24,627 nucleotides of DNA from DAITPV01 sp050692555 (GCA_050692555.1 JBOGVS010000042.1:1-24627), one strand, 5' to 3'. Shown: positions 14,033 through 21,585, counted from the stretch's first letter. Program-made: numbers and translations. Notes: generated by a model from the sequence alone, not told the origin.

Positions 14033-15074
14033 AGTCTCTCCCCTCCGCCCTGACCACCCCGCGCTCCCTGGCCGCGGCAAACGATCCCGCGTCCGCCAGC
14101 GCGTCGGCCGCCGCCACGTCGGCCTTGATGAATCCCCGAGCCATGTCGGAGTGGATCTCGGCAGCGGCCTCCACGGCCGTGGTCCCTTCCGGGACCAGCC
14201 AGGCCCGGCACTCGTCGGACTCGATCGAGTAGAACGTGATCAAGCCCAGCAGCCGGCGAGCGGCAACCGCCATCCGTGCCGTCCCCCGCTCCCGGATCCC
14301 GTACCCCTCGAGGAGCTCCGCACCCTCTTGCTCCGACAGGTCCTCCACCTCCTCCTCCAGCTTGGCGCAGAGCGCCACCACCTCGGCGTCCGATGGCAGC
14401 GAGCCGCGGAGCCGGGCCACCACCTCCTGATCTCGCCCGGCGTCCTCCTCGCCCACGTTCAGCACGACGAGGAGGGGCTTCGCGGTGAGCAGGAAGGCGT
14501 CCCGGACCCGCGCCAGGTCGTCCTTTTCGAGGGCCTGGCGGACGGGCGTGCCCCGGCGCAGCGCCTCCACCGCTCTGGTCAGCGCCTCGGCCCGCTCTCG
14601 CTCCCGGTCGTCCCGCGTGCCCGCGGCCCGCCTCTCCGCGCGCCCTGCGGACCGCTCCACGGACTCCAGGTCGGCCAGGGCCATCTCGGTGAGCAGGACG
14701 TCCAGGTCGCGAGCGGGATCCACCGTTCCCTCGGGGTGTGGGGAGCGCTCCGACTCGAAGGCTCGGAGCACCACGAGGAGGGCGTCCACCTCCCGGACAT
14801 GGGCCAGGAAGCGGTTCCCCAGGCCCTCCCCCCGGTGGGCCCCCCGGACCAGGCCGGCGATGTCCACGAACCGAACGTGGGCCCGGACCACCCTACCGGG
14901 GTGCAGCGTCTCGGCCAGACGGTCGAGCCGGAGGTCGGGGACCTCGGCGTCGCCCACGTTCGGGTCCACGGTGGTGAACGGGTGAAGGGCCACGGCCACG
15001 TGGCCCCGGGTCAGCGCGTTGAACAGCGTCGACTTCCCGGCGTTTGGAAGCCCCACGATCCCGACCCGCAACAT
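13986..15074 (-). CDS. ychF: YchF/OLA1 family P-loop ATPase
   Basis: YchF is a ribosome-associated OBG-type P-loop protein that prefers ATP and is tied to oxidative-stress and translation control. Present are the P-loop GLPNAGKSTLFNAL near the N-terminus, switch II FVDIAGLVRGAHRGEGLGN, the changed base-specificity motif NVGEED (instead of NKxD), a helical insert at about 110-200, and the C-terminal TGS-like domain ending VVRDGDVITFRFRA. From ATG 15074 the length is 362 aa, matching the family; a TTG at 15104 is open but would add an atypical leader. It is the first gene of the long - strand run and is divergent from the mannosyltransferase. Confidence 0.97.
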   Translation of the reverse strand: MLRVGIVGLPNAGKSTLFNALTRGHVAVALHPFTTVDPNVGDAEVPDLRLDRLAETLHPGRVVRAHVRFVDIAGLVRGAHRGEGLGNRFLAHVREVDALLVVLRAFESERSPHPEGTVDPARDLDVLLTEMALADLESVERSAGRAERRAAGTRDDRERERAEALTRAVEALRRGTPVRQALEKDDLARVRDAFLLTAKPLLVVLNVGEEDAGRDQEVVARLRGSLPSDAEVVALCAKLEEEVEDLSEQEGAELLEGYGIRERGTARMAVAARRLLGLITFYSIESDECRAWLVPEGTTAVEAAAEIHSDMARGFIKADVAAADALADAGSFAAARERGVVRAEGRDYVVRDGDVITFRFRA

Positions 15075-15086
15075 CGGGGCAGGTTC

Positions 15087-15092
15087 TATCCT
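15087..15092 (+). promoter_or_regulatory. Possible -10 box in the ychF / mannosyltransferase divergent gap
   Basis: Only 48 bp separate the divergent starts at 15074 and 15123. TATCCT here fits TANNNT and would start transcription near 15099 toward the mannosyltransferase; the reverse strand reads AGGATAG at the same place. Shared or overlapping divergent promoters are likely, but no -35 elements were identified. Confidence 0.25.
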
Positions 15093-15122
15093 GGGTGGCC
15101 GCAAATCGCCACCGAGGAAATC

Positions 15123-16478
15123 TTGCGCTCACCTGTCGCTCGAGCCGTTGTGGTCGTCGGCGCCGTCACGCTGCTCGCCGGCGTCGCCCGCTTCTATCGG
15201 CTCGCCGAGCCCTCCCGGAAGATCTTCGACGAGGTCTACTACGCATCCGACGGGTGCTTCTTTGCCGGGATCGACTACCGCACCTGCGAGCTCGACGTAG
15301 CCTCCGAGCGCTCGTGGGTCCATCCACCGCTCGGCAAGAACATGATCGCGCTGGGCATCGACGCGTTCGGCAACACGCCGTTCGGCTGGCGCTTCGCCGC
15401 GGCCGTGGCGGGGACGGCCCTGGTGGCCATGGTGGGAGCGATCGCATACTTCCTGCTGGGCTCCGTGCTGTGGGCCGGGGTCGCCGCGGCGCTGGCCGCC
15501 ACCGAGCACCTGGAGTTCGTGCAGTCCAGGATCGCCATGCTCGACGTGTTCCTGGCGTTCTTCGTGGTCCTCGGCTTCCTGTTCCTGGTGGCCGACCGGG
15601 TCCGCAACGACCCCACCGCACTCGACGAAGAGGAGGCCCGGCCCCGGCCGAGAGCGGTGTGGCGTCCCCTCCGCCTGCTGGCCGGGGTCTCGTTCGGTGC
15701 GGCGGTGGCCGTGAAGTGGTCGGGTCTGCTGGCGCTCGCGGGGGCCCTGGTGCTTTCGGTGAGCTGGGCCCGAAGCGCCAGGAAACGCGCCGGCGACCGC
15801 CGTCCCCTGATCGCGGCCATCCGCACGGAGGGCTTCGGTATCTACCTCGCGCTGGTGATCTTGCCGTTCCTGGCGTACGTGTCGGCGTGGATCCCGTGGC
15901 TCGCGGACCACGGCTTCAACCCATTCCCGCTCCTCCGTCACCACGGCGACATGGCCGAGTACCACGTCAACCTGGACCCGGTGAACACCGAAGGTGAGCC
16001 GGTCCACCCGTACCTGTCCCCGGCTTGGAAGTGGCTGCCGATGGTCCGGGCCGTTGCATACTTCTGGGACGGAGCCCCCGATTGCTGCCGTCACATCCTG
16101 GCGATGGGCCATCCGTTGCTGTTCTGGGGCTCGTTGATCGTGATCCCGTATCTCGCGTACCGCTGGACGCGCGACTGGCGGGCCGGGGCCATCGTGGTCC
16201 CCATCGTGGCCCAGTTCCTGCCGTGGCTCGCGGTGGGCCGGCCGCTGTTCCTGTTCTACATGACCCCGGTGACCCCGTTCCTCGCTCTGGGGATGGCGTA
16301 CGCGCTTCGGGACGGCTCCCGGCTGCGGCTGGGGAGGTGGAGGGTGGGCGCCGCCACCGTCGCCCTGATCGTCCTGGCATTCGTGGGGCTGTTCGCGTTC
16401 TTCTGGCCGGTGCTCACCGCCAGCCACCTATCGGTGGAGGCCTGGGAGGCTCGGATGTGGCTCCAGGGATGGATCTGA
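15123..16478 (+). CDS. pmt: Polyprenol-phosphate-mannose protein O-mannosyltransferase (GT39)
   Basis: A multi-spanning enzyme that transfers mannose from polyprenyl-phosphate-mannose to Ser/Thr of exported proteins. The diagnostic catalytic Asp-Glu follows the first transmembrane helix (KIFDEVYYA, Asp36/Glu37), and HPPLGKNMIALGI lies in the first outer loop. Further TM helices follow (AVAGTALVAMVGAIAYFLL, MLDVFLAFFVVLGFLFLV and others), ending in a PMT_4TMC-like block with HILAMGHPLLFWGSL. Length is 451 aa, somewhat shorter than the mycobacterial enzyme (~520). TTG 15123 is chosen because GAGGA precedes it by five bases; there is no ATG at the expected N-terminus. In mycobacteria pmt likewise neighbours rsmI. 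Possible substrates are the window's own secreted proteins, an inference. Confidence 0.92.
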   Translation: MRSPVARAVVVVGAVTLLAGVARFYRLAEPSRKIFDEVYYASDGCFFAGIDYRTCELDVASERSWVHPPLGKNMIALGIDAFGNTPFGWRFAAAVAGTALVAMVGAIAYFLLGSVLWAGVAAALAATEHLEFVQSRIAMLDVFLAFFVVLGFLFLVADRVRNDPTALDEEEARPRPRAVWRPLRLLAGVSFGAAVAVKWSGLLALAGALVLSVSWARSARKRAGDRRPLIAAIRTEGFGIYLALVILPFLAYVSAWIPWLADHGFNPFPLLRHHGDMAEYHVNLDPVNTEGEPVHPYLSPAWKWLPMVRAVAYFWDGAPDCCRHILAMGHPLLFWGSLIVIPYLAYRWTRDWRAGAIVVPIVAQFLPWLAVGRPLFLFYMTPVTPFLALGMAYALRDGSRLRLGRWRVGAATVALIVLAFVGLFAFFWPVLTASHLSVEAWEARMWLQGWI

Positions 16479-16825
16479 CCGTGCCCGGTTCGTTCGAGGA
16501 CCTGGTCGCGGAGGCGCTGGACGAGCTTCCCGCCTGGGTCCACGAGCGTCTGGAGAACGTCGAGGTCCTCGTGGAGGACGAATCCGACCCCGACGGACCC
16601 GAGCTACTCGGCCTGTACGAGGGGATCCCGCTCACTCAGCGCGGGCTGGACTACGCCGGCGTGCTCCCCGACCGGATCACCCTGTTCCGCGGGCCGATCG
16701 AGCGGCAAGCGGGGACCACGGAGCCCGCGGCGCTGAAACGGGTGATTGCCGACACGGTGATCCACGAGGTGGCGCACTTCTTCGGCATCTCGGAACATCG
16801 GCTCCACCAGCTCGGTCGCGACTGA
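16469..16825 (+). CDS. Small zincin-like metallopeptidase family protein
   Basis: A 118-residue protein of the family often annotated as metallopeptidase (DUF1025/zincin-like). The C-terminal part carries VIHEVAHFFGISEHRLHQLG, an HExxH motif with the glycine and third histidine of an extended zinc site; upstream TQRGLDYAGVLPDRITLFRGPIE (shown in part as LPDRITLFRGPIE) is typical of the family. There is no signal peptide, so it is cytosolic. The real substrate is unknown for the family. ATG 16469 overlaps the mannosyltransferase stop by 10 nt; a GTG at 16481 is an alternative. Confidence 0.88.
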   Translation: MDLTVPGSFEDLVAEALDELPAWVHERLENVEVLVEDESDPDGPELLGLYEGIPLTQRGLDYAGVLPDRITLFRGPIERQAGTTEPAALKRVIADTVIHEVAHFFGISEHRLHQLGRD

Positions 16826-16843
16826 GCTGCCGTCCTCCTACCA

Positions 16844-16849
16844 TAGGGT
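16844..16849 (+). promoter_or_regulatory. Possible -10 box placing transcription start at the macro-domain GTG
   Basis: TAGGGT fits TANNNT and lies five bases before the GTG start at 16855. This would give a leaderless or almost leaderless mRNA for the macro-domain gene, separate from the mannosyltransferase transcript. No -35 box is evident, and GGTGG could alternatively act as a cramped ribosome-binding site. Confidence 0.3.
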
Positions 16850-16854
16850 GGAGC

Positions 16855-17376
16855 GTGGCCCGGATCGAGCTGGTACAGGGCGACATCACCGAGCAAGCGG
16901 TCGATGCGATCGTCAACGCCGCCAACTCCTCGTTGATGGGCGGCGGCGGCGTGGACGGGGCCATCCACCGCCGCGGAGGCCCGGAGATCCTGGAGGAGTG
17001 CCGGCGGATCCGGGCCGAGCAGTATCGCGAGGGACTCCCCACCGGGAAGGCGGTGGCCACCACGGCCGGGAAGCTCCCTGCCCGGTGGGTCATCCACACC
17101 GTGGGCCCCGTGTACTCGCGGAAGGAGGATCGCTCCGCGCTGCTGGCCGGCTGCCACGCCGAATCCCTGACGGTGGCCGACCGGCTGGGGGCCCGGACCG
17201 TGGCCTTCCCGGCCATCTCCACGGGCATCTACGGCTATCCGGTCGAGGAAGCGGCGCCCGTGGCCATCGAGGCGGTCCGGGGCGCAACCACGAACGTCGG
17301 CCTCGTTCGCTTCGTGCTCTTCGACCGGGCCACCCTCGACGCCTACACCCGAGCGCTGGAGGCTGCGGGCGGCTAG
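16855..17376 (+). CDS. Macro-domain protein, O-acetyl-ADP-ribose deacetylase type
   Basis: A 173-residue single-domain protein of the YmdB/MacroD class, which removes acetyl or ADP-ribosyl groups from ADP-ribose derivatives. Signature segments are VQGDITEQAVDAIVNAANSS with the ligand-binding Asp and Asn residues, the glycine loop MGGGGVDGAIHRRGG, the middle block GLPTGKAVATTAGKLPARWV followed by IHTVGP, and FPAISTGIYGYPVEEAA. All ligand-contact motifs are intact. It starts 29 bp after the zincin gene with GTG. It could act in NAD metabolism or reverse ADP-ribosylation; the window shows no ADP-ribosyltransferase partner. Confidence 0.95.
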   Translation: MARIELVQGDITEQAVDAIVNAANSSLMGGGGVDGAIHRRGGPEILEECRRIRAEQYREGLPTGKAVATTAGKLPARWVIHTVGPVYSRKEDRSALLAGCHAESLTVADRLGARTVAFPAISTGIYGYPVEEAAPVAIEAVRGATTNVGLVRFVLFDRATLDAYTRALEAAGG

Positions 17377-17387
17377 CGGTGCGTTTG

Positions 17388-17413
17388 GGTTGAGCGCTCC
17401 CCACCCGGGGAAT
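17388..17413 (+). promoter_or_regulatory. SigB/SigF-like stress promoter of the csbD-type gene
   Basis: GGTTGA (17388-17393), a 14-base spacer and GGGAAT (17408-17413) resemble the general-stress sigma consensus (GTTT-like -35, GGGWAW -10). It lies 31 bases before the ATG of a CsbD-family gene, a family named for SigB control. The match and context support each other, though one short match is not proof. Confidence 0.5.
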
Positions 17414-17444
17414 AGGTGGTGGCACGAACCGGAAAGGAGATGCC

Positions 17445-17630
17445 ATGGGGGGCGAGAAGGACAAGGCCGAGGGCAAGTGGGACGAGGCCAAGGGCAAGGT
17501 CAAGGAGACCGTCGGCGACGCCACGGACGACGAGAGCCTGGAGTCCGAGGGCAAGGGAGACCAGGCCAAGGGCAAGGTCAAGGACGCCGGCGAGAAGGTC
17601 AAGGACAGCATCAACAAGGCCTTCGACTGA
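17445..17630 (+). CDS. CsbD family general-stress protein
   Basis: A 61-residue, highly charged Lys/Glu/Asp/Gly-rich protein with the CsbD pattern: KDKAEGKWDEAKGKVKETVG followed by a second copy-like segment, GDQAKGKVKDAGEKVKDSI. The two halves look like an internal duplication of an amphipathic helix rich in KAKG/KVK motifs. Family members accumulate in general stress; the molecular role is unknown. GGAAAGGAG (17431-17439) precedes the ATG at 17445. It is a single-gene unit: SigB-like promoter upstream, strong hairpin terminator downstream. Confidence 0.92.
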   Translation: MGGEKDKAEGKWDEAKGKVKETVGDATDDESLESEGKGDQAKGKVKDAGEKVKDSINKAFD

Positions 17631-17647
17631 GTCCAGCTTCAGACAGG

Positions 17648-17675
17648 AGGCGGGGAGGCATTGCCCTCCCCGCCT
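17648..17675 (+). terminator. Hairpin terminator after the csbD-type gene
   Basis: AGGCGGGGAGG (17648-17658) pairs perfectly with CCTCCCCGCCT (17665-17675) around a six-base loop, 17 bp after the stop. The following TTCGTGTT is only moderately T-rich, but the stem is very stable, as is common in G+C-rich actinobacteria. Confidence 0.75.
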
Positions 17676-17696
17676 TCGTGTTAGCGTGGCCAGCCG

Positions 17697-18345
17697 GTGG
17701 CCAGGCAGGCGGCGACGCGCCAACCCTCGCCGACCCCGACGCCCACGGAGGTCCCCGACCGCCTGCCATCCGTGGCCCTCATGGGGCTCACCACCCTCCT
17801 GCTGGTCCAGGCGCTTCGGGTGTTGTTCCCGCTGGCCTATAACCTGGGTGAGCGCACCAGCTTCATCACCGCCGGGGTGTTCGCCCTGGCCCTGTCGTTT
17901 TCCCCGTTCGTCGCCCCGCTGCTGATCCGCCCGCTGGGACTGCGCCGGGCCGTCGCCGGTGCGGTCTCCGGACTGGCCCTGGCACGCCTGACGATCCAGG
18001 TCGTGCACCCGGTGCCTCTCTGGCTGGCGTCGGTGGCCGTGGTGCTGGGACTGCTGGCCCTGACCACGGTGGTAGTGGCCATGCGGGGGGGACGACGACT
18101 GGCGGCCGGCATCGTGCTCGGCCTGGCGGTCGACACGGCGCTCCGAAGTGCTTCCTGGACCTGGGACTACGCCTGGCAAGATGGCTTCCTCCCAATTGCA
18201 CTGACGGTGGCCGCGGGCGCCGGCGCCGCTCTCTTGGCCTTCCGCGTCTCACCCTTAGAACGGACCCCGGTCAGAGGGGTGCTGGGGCACGTGGCCCTGG
18301 GGCCGTTCCTGTTCCTCCAGACTGCTGTTCCTTCAGAGCCCGGCA
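17697..18345 (+). pseudogene. N-terminal membrane half of a frameshifted EEP-domain protein
   Basis: This reading frame encodes about six hydrophobic helices (e.g. GLTTLLLVQALRVLFPLAYN, VPLWLASVAVVLGLLALTTV, LPIALTVAAGAGAALLAF) up to about base 18320 (GPFLFLQTA). After that it loses hydrophobic and codon character and runs on to a stop at 18602, while the +1 frame continues the membrane pattern (LFLQSPAFVASAGG). The two parts therefore form one gene with a one-base shift. GTG 17697 is the first start; GTG 17772 and ATG 17781 are alternatives. TAGCGT (17682-17687) could be a -10 box. Whether the shift is real, or an assembly error, cannot be told from one sequence. Confidence 0.65.
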
Positions 18346-18348
18346 TTT

Positions 18349-19581
18349 GTGGCCTCCGCGGGAGGTTGCTCGCTTCCATGGGCCACGGCGTTCGTACTCA
18401 TCAGCGACGCGATGGCCCTCTGGTACCTCGCGTTCGCCGACCGCAACTCCCGCCTGGGATGGTGGGTGGGCGGGCTGGCGCTGGTGGTCATCGGCGCTCT
18501 CCTCCCCTTCATCGACCAGGGGCTGCCGATCGTGATCCTGACCGGGCAGGGGATGGCCGTGTCGCTACTCGCCCGGGCCCTCCAGACCTCTCGGCCGGCT
18601 GATGGGGCGTGGCGGGCAGTCTTGACTGTCGGTCTGGGGAGCTTTGTCTTCATGCTGCTCACGCTCCTCTACTACCTGCACTACGACAGCCCGCTCCCAC
18701 TCCCCAACACGGTTCTTCCGGTCGTCGCCGCGGTGGTCATCGCCTCGTCCGCGATCCGGACGAGGACGGTTGAGGGGGAGGCATCACCCAGTTGGGCCGC
18801 GGTCCCCCTGGCTCTATTGGTCGTCCCGGCCGGCATGGTTCTCTGGGGATCCGATGCACAACCGGCCGCCGCACCGGAAGGCACCTTCCGCCTGATCGAC
18901 TACAACGTCCACAACGGAGTGTCCCCTTCGGGTCAGCTCAACCCCGAGGCCATCGCTCGGGTCATCGAGGCGGAACGACCCGACGTGGTGACACTCAACG
19001 AGGTGAACCGGGGGTGGGCCATCGCCGGGACCATCGACCTGGCCGAGTGGCTGTCCCAGCGCCTGGATCTCCCCTACGTGTACGGCAAGGCCGCGGACGG
19101 CCAGTTCGGGAACGCGGTCATGAGCCGGTTCCCGATCACCCGAGTGGAGCGGTTGACGCTGCCGAAGGCCGCCGGGCCGATGGTCCGGAACGCCACCCTC
19201 GCCACGCTGGACCTGGGAAATAGCCGCGTCGTGGACGTGGTCGCCCTCCACCTCGACCACCGCGATGAGGGACGGGAGACCCGGCTGGCGCAGATCGACG
19301 TGCTCCTCGATGCCTGGAACGAGCGGCCGGTCACGGTGTTCGCCGGGGACATGAACGCCACACCCGAGAGTGAGGAGATCGCCGCAATGACCCGAGCGGG
19401 GCTGGTTAGCGCCCAGGACGAGGCAGGCGATCCGGGTCTCAAGACCTTCCCATCAGACGCTCCCGACCGGCGGATCGACTACGTGTTCGGGAGCAACGGC
19501 ATCGCCTTCTCGAACTTTCGGATTCCCCGAACCACGGCCTCCGACCACCTCCCGCTGTTGGTGACCGTCGCGGCAGACTGA
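18349..19581 (+). CDS. C-terminal half: membrane helices plus endonuclease/exonuclease/phosphatase domain
   Basis: Continuation of the preceding membrane frame in +1. The first ~180 residues are further membrane helices (AMALWYLAF, WWVGGLALVVIGALLPFI, VLTVGLGSFVFMLLTLLYYL). From about residue 185 to the end there is a complete EEP-fold domain: FRLIDYNVHNG with the metal-binding Asn, VVTLNEVNRGW with the metal-binding Glu, FGNAVMSRFPI, VVALHLDHRDEG, VFAGDMNATPE, RRIDYVFGS and ASDHLPLLVTV with the catalytic Asp-His. Such domains hydrolyse phosphodiesters or phosphate esters (nucleic acids, phosphoinositides, sphingomyelin); fused to a membrane region, a lipid or envelope substrate is plausible. 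The ATG at 18349 is merely the first in frame after the shift and is probably not a genuine start. Confidence 0.82.
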   Translation: MASAGGCSLPWATAFVLISDAMALWYLAFADRNSRLGWWVGGLALVVIGALLPFIDQGLPIVILTGQGMAVSLLARALQTSRPADGAWRAVLTVGLGSFVFMLLTLLYYLHYDSPLPLPNTVLPVVAAVVIASSAIRTRTVEGEASPSWAAVPLALLVVPAGMVLWGSDAQPAAAPEGTFRLIDYNVHNGVSPSGQLNPEAIARVIEAERPDVVTLNEVNRGWAIAGTIDLAEWLSQRLDLPYVYGKAADGQFGNAVMSRFPITRVERLTLPKAAGPMVRNATLATLDLGNSRVVDVVALHLDHRDEGRETRLAQIDVLLDAWNERPVTVFAGDMNATPESEEIAAMTRAGLVSAQDEAGDPGLKTFPSDAPDRRIDYVFGSNGIAFSNFRIPRTTASDHLPLLVTVAAD

Positions 19582-19599
19582 CGGAATTCGATTCCGTCG
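19579..19599 (+). terminator. Hairpin at the stop codon of the EEP gene
   Basis: GACGGAAT (19580-19587) and ATTCCGTC (19591-19598) pair perfectly around a TCG loop, with a T-G pair outside. The stem includes the TGA stop. There is no T-run after it, so it may be a Rho-independent-like stop of the actinobacterial kind or an mRNA 3' stabiliser. Bases 19600-19652 show nothing else. Confidence 0.4.
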
Positions 19600-19652
19600 A
19601 ACCCGCGACCGAGAGGTAGTCCGGGGAGAGGCTCCTCAGAAGGACGCAGCCC

Positions 19653-20012
19653 CTATGAGCTGGCCATCGCCGCCTTTACCGCGTCGATCGCGTGCGGAGG
19701 AACCCGGACCACGACCGTGTGGTACGTCTCGATAAGCGGCATCACCGCATCCTCGTAGTTCTGCAGCCACTCATCGCTCCCGTAGAAGCCATCCACCGCT
19801 TCCTGGCGACGTTCGAGCGACGGGTAAGCGCGCAGCAGGAAGTAGTGGTCAGGGTCATGAACCGACCGACCGTACCCGACGACGGTGATCCCGTGGCGGT
19901 GCAGCATGGGAACGGCGCCGTCCCGGAAGATGCGATGGAACTCATCCCGCTCGCCCGGCACGATCTTGTACGTCCGGATCTCCAGCACCTCGTCGCTGGA
20001 TCCATCAGCCAT
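19653..20012 (-). CDS. NIPSNAP family protein
   Basis: A 119-residue ferredoxin-like alpha/beta-barrel protein. The family pattern is clear: VLEIRTYKIVPGERDEFHRI at the N-terminus, GYGRSVHDPDHYFLLRAYPS in the middle, the FYGSDEWLQNY region, and a C-terminal strand (YHTVVVRVPP). ATG 20012 is chosen because GGAG lies upstream (around 20024) and the family starts with such a strand; the frame extends upstream to 20054 without support and into the divergent gene. Bacterial NIPSNAP proteins are poorly characterised, possibly small-molecule binding. It shares a ~40-bp divergent promoter region with the phosphatase gene. Confidence 0.85.
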   Translation of the reverse strand: MADGSSDEVLEIRTYKIVPGERDEFHRIFRDGAVPMLHRHGITVVGYGRSVHDPDHYFLLRAYPSLERRQEAVDGFYGSDEWLQNYEDAVMPLIETYHTVVVRVPPHAIDAVKAAMASS

Positions 20013-20052
20013 CCTTACATCTCCTCGACGTAGCGATCCTCTCCATCGCATC

Positions 20053-20562
20053 ATGGAACAGATGAAGCTTCTTCACCTGCTCCGCCACGCCAAGTCGAGC
20101 TGGGACGACCCGAACCTCCGCGACGCGGAGCGGCCGCTTGCCCCCCGAGGGAGGAAAGCGACCAAGCGGATGGCCGCTCACCTGCGACGCCAGAAGATCA
20201 GACCCGAGCTGGTGCTGTGCTCGACGGCTCTCAGGGCCCGGGAGACGCTCGAGGGGATCCGGCCCGCCCTCGCCGGTGTTCCCGCGCGATTCGAGGAAGG
20301 CCTCTACGGGGCCGGTGCCCAGGAGCTCCTCGATAGGCTGCACGCCCTGGACGATGCCGTTGGCTCGGTGATGATGATCGGGCACAACCCCGGTCTCCAG
20401 GATCTCGCCCTCCTCCTGGCCGGAGAGGGGGCCGACCTGCCCAGGCTTCGAGAGAAGTTCCCCACGGGGGCTCTGGCCACCTTCGAGGTCGAAACCTGGT
20501 GGGGACTGGGGCCGGGGAGCGCCCGCCTCCAGGCACTCGTCGTCCCCCGGGAGCTTCGCTGA
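20053..20562 (+). CDS. SixA-type histidine phosphatase family protein
   Basis: A short (169 aa) member of the histidine phosphatase superfamily. The catalytic LLRHAKSSWDDP carries the phosphorylated His in the RHG-like motif; CSTALRARETLE supplies the second basic site, and MMIGHNPGLQDLALLL carries the proton-donor His. This arrangement and length match SixA, the phosphohistidine phosphatase of phosphorelay proteins, though actinobacterial relatives may have other substrates, so no gene name is given. ATG 20053 is the first start; ATG 20062 (MKLLHLLRHAK), with GGAAC just upstream, may be the true one. It converges on the DinB-like gene. Confidence 0.88.
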   Translation: MEQMKLLHLLRHAKSSWDDPNLRDAERPLAPRGRKATKRMAAHLRRQKIRPELVLCSTALRARETLEGIRPALAGVPARFEEGLYGAGAQELLDRLHALDDAVGSVMMIGHNPGLQDLALLLAGEGADLPRLREKFPTGALATFEVETWWGLGPGSARLQALVVPRELR

Positions 20563-20568
20563 CGCGGG

Positions 20569-20580
20569 CCCCGTCCGGGG
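20569..20580. terminator. Short hairpin between converging genes
   Basis: CCCC-GTCC-GGGG lies in the 18-bp gap between the converging phosphatase and DinB-like stops, followed by only TT. It could act in both directions, but the four-pair stem is weak evidence. Confidence 0.25.
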
Positions 20581-21102
20581 TTATCCGCCGGTAAGCGCTC
20601 GACGGGCCTGCTCCAGGTGGTTCCGGTCGTGGCCAGCCGTCAGGCGGAAGATGAGCTCATAGCTCTCGGGCCCGCGCTCCTCGTGCATGCCGACGCGGGC
20701 GCGTTCGGCCTCCGAGCTCCTGGACCACAACGCGAGGTTGGCTCCTCGGAGGGCCTCGAACAGCGAAAGCAGCCCTTCGGGGTCATCCCGATCATCGTGG
20801 AGCCGTTCCACCCACAGATCCTGGTCGTAGCCAATGAGCCGGGGCTCGTCGTGCGCCAGGATCCACCGGTATCTCGCGGAGGCCACCACCTCGCCATCGA
20901 GCATGTGGCCAGCCGTCTGGAGCACGGACCATTCCGTGGGCGCCGGAGGGGTCCTGAGCCGATCGCCGGCCTGGCGAAAGAGCTCCCGGAGGGCCACCGG
21001 TGTGTCCGCTTGCACCTCGGCGGGGTCGTCATCCCCCAGCTTGGACAGGATGAATCGCTGGTACTCAGCAGCCTCGGCCACCGGGTCAGGCGTGGTCCCC
21101 AT
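20581..21102 (-). CDS. DinB family protein
   Basis: A 173-residue four-helix-bundle protein of the DinB/DUF664-like superfamily. The likely metal-binding histidines sit in TAGHMLDGEVVASARYR and in the C-terminal TAGHDRNHLEQARRAL, with SVLQTAGH giving the usual spacing. The superfamily includes mycothiol- and bacillithiol-dependent transferases as well as DNA-damage-inducible proteins of unknown activity, so the reaction cannot be named. ATG 21102 gives a complete domain; the ribosome-binding site is weak. It is the last gene of a three-gene - strand unit, 13 bp after the Ddn-like stop. Confidence 0.85.
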   Translation of the reverse strand: MGTTPDPVAEAAEYQRFILSKLGDDDPAEVQADTPVALRELFRQAGDRLRTPPAPTEWSVLQTAGHMLDGEVVASARYRWILAHDEPRLIGYDQDLWVERLHDDRDDPEGLLSLFEALRGANLALWSRSSEAERARVGMHEERGPESYELIFRLTAGHDRNHLEQARRALTGG

Positions 21103-21115
21103 GTCCCGGAGAAGA

Positions 21116-21583
21116 CTACCTCGCCGGGTCCACCGACCCCCGGCGGGGCTCGAGGATCACCATCGGAATCTCGCGGTTGGTGCGTTCCTGGTAGTGCCGG
21201 TACGGCGCATAGGCTCTCACCGCCTTGGGCCACAGGCGGGCTCGCTCCTCCGGCGTGGCCACACGGGCCTTGACCGCCCGTCGTTCCCCCCGGACCTGCA
21301 CGGTGACATCCGGGTGCGCCTTCAGGTTGTGGAACCAGGCCGGATGCCTCGGGTAGCCCCCCTTGGAGGCCACCAGGACGAGGTTGGGTCCGTCCTCGAT
21401 GTACAGGAGGGCCGAGGTTCGCCGCGTTCCCGACTTCGCTCCCACATGGTCGAGGAGCAGCATTCTCAGCCCAGCGAACCGATGGCCGATCACTCCGCCA
21501 GTAGCCCGGTATGCGGCCACATGCGCGCCCATCAGCCGATCGAGCGCCGGCCACATCCGATCGACGACCCGATAGAGATCCAT
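21116..21583 (-). CDS. F420-dependent (Ddn-like) nitroreductase/quinone reductase family protein
   Basis: A 155-residue split-barrel flavin/deazaflavin oxidoreductase. The pattern LLLDHVGAKSGTRRTSALLY, then DGPNLVLVASKGGYPRHPAW and FHNLKAHPDVTVQVRG is that of the FDOR-A group (Ddn of mycobacteria), which uses reduced F420 to reduce quinones or nitro compounds. A short amphipathic N-terminal helix (LYRVVDRMWPALDRLMG) may associate with the membrane. ATG 21583 starts 2 bp after the stop of the upstream membrane-protein gene. It implies the organism makes F420, in keeping with an actinobacterial host. Confidence 0.92.
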   Translation of the reverse strand: MDLYRVVDRMWPALDRLMGAHVAAYRATGGVIGHRFAGLRMLLLDHVGAKSGTRRTSALLYIEDGPNLVLVASKGGYPRHPAWFHNLKAHPDVTVQVRGERRAVKARVATPEERARLWPKAVRAYAPYRHYQERTNREIPMVILEPRRGSVDPAR

Positions 21584-21585
21584 CC

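Noticed and set aside
19580..19605. TTCGA-rich sequence reminiscent of a tRNA T-arm on the - strand
   Set aside because: No acceptor or D-arm can be drawn around it; it is explained by the simple GACGGAAT palindrome.
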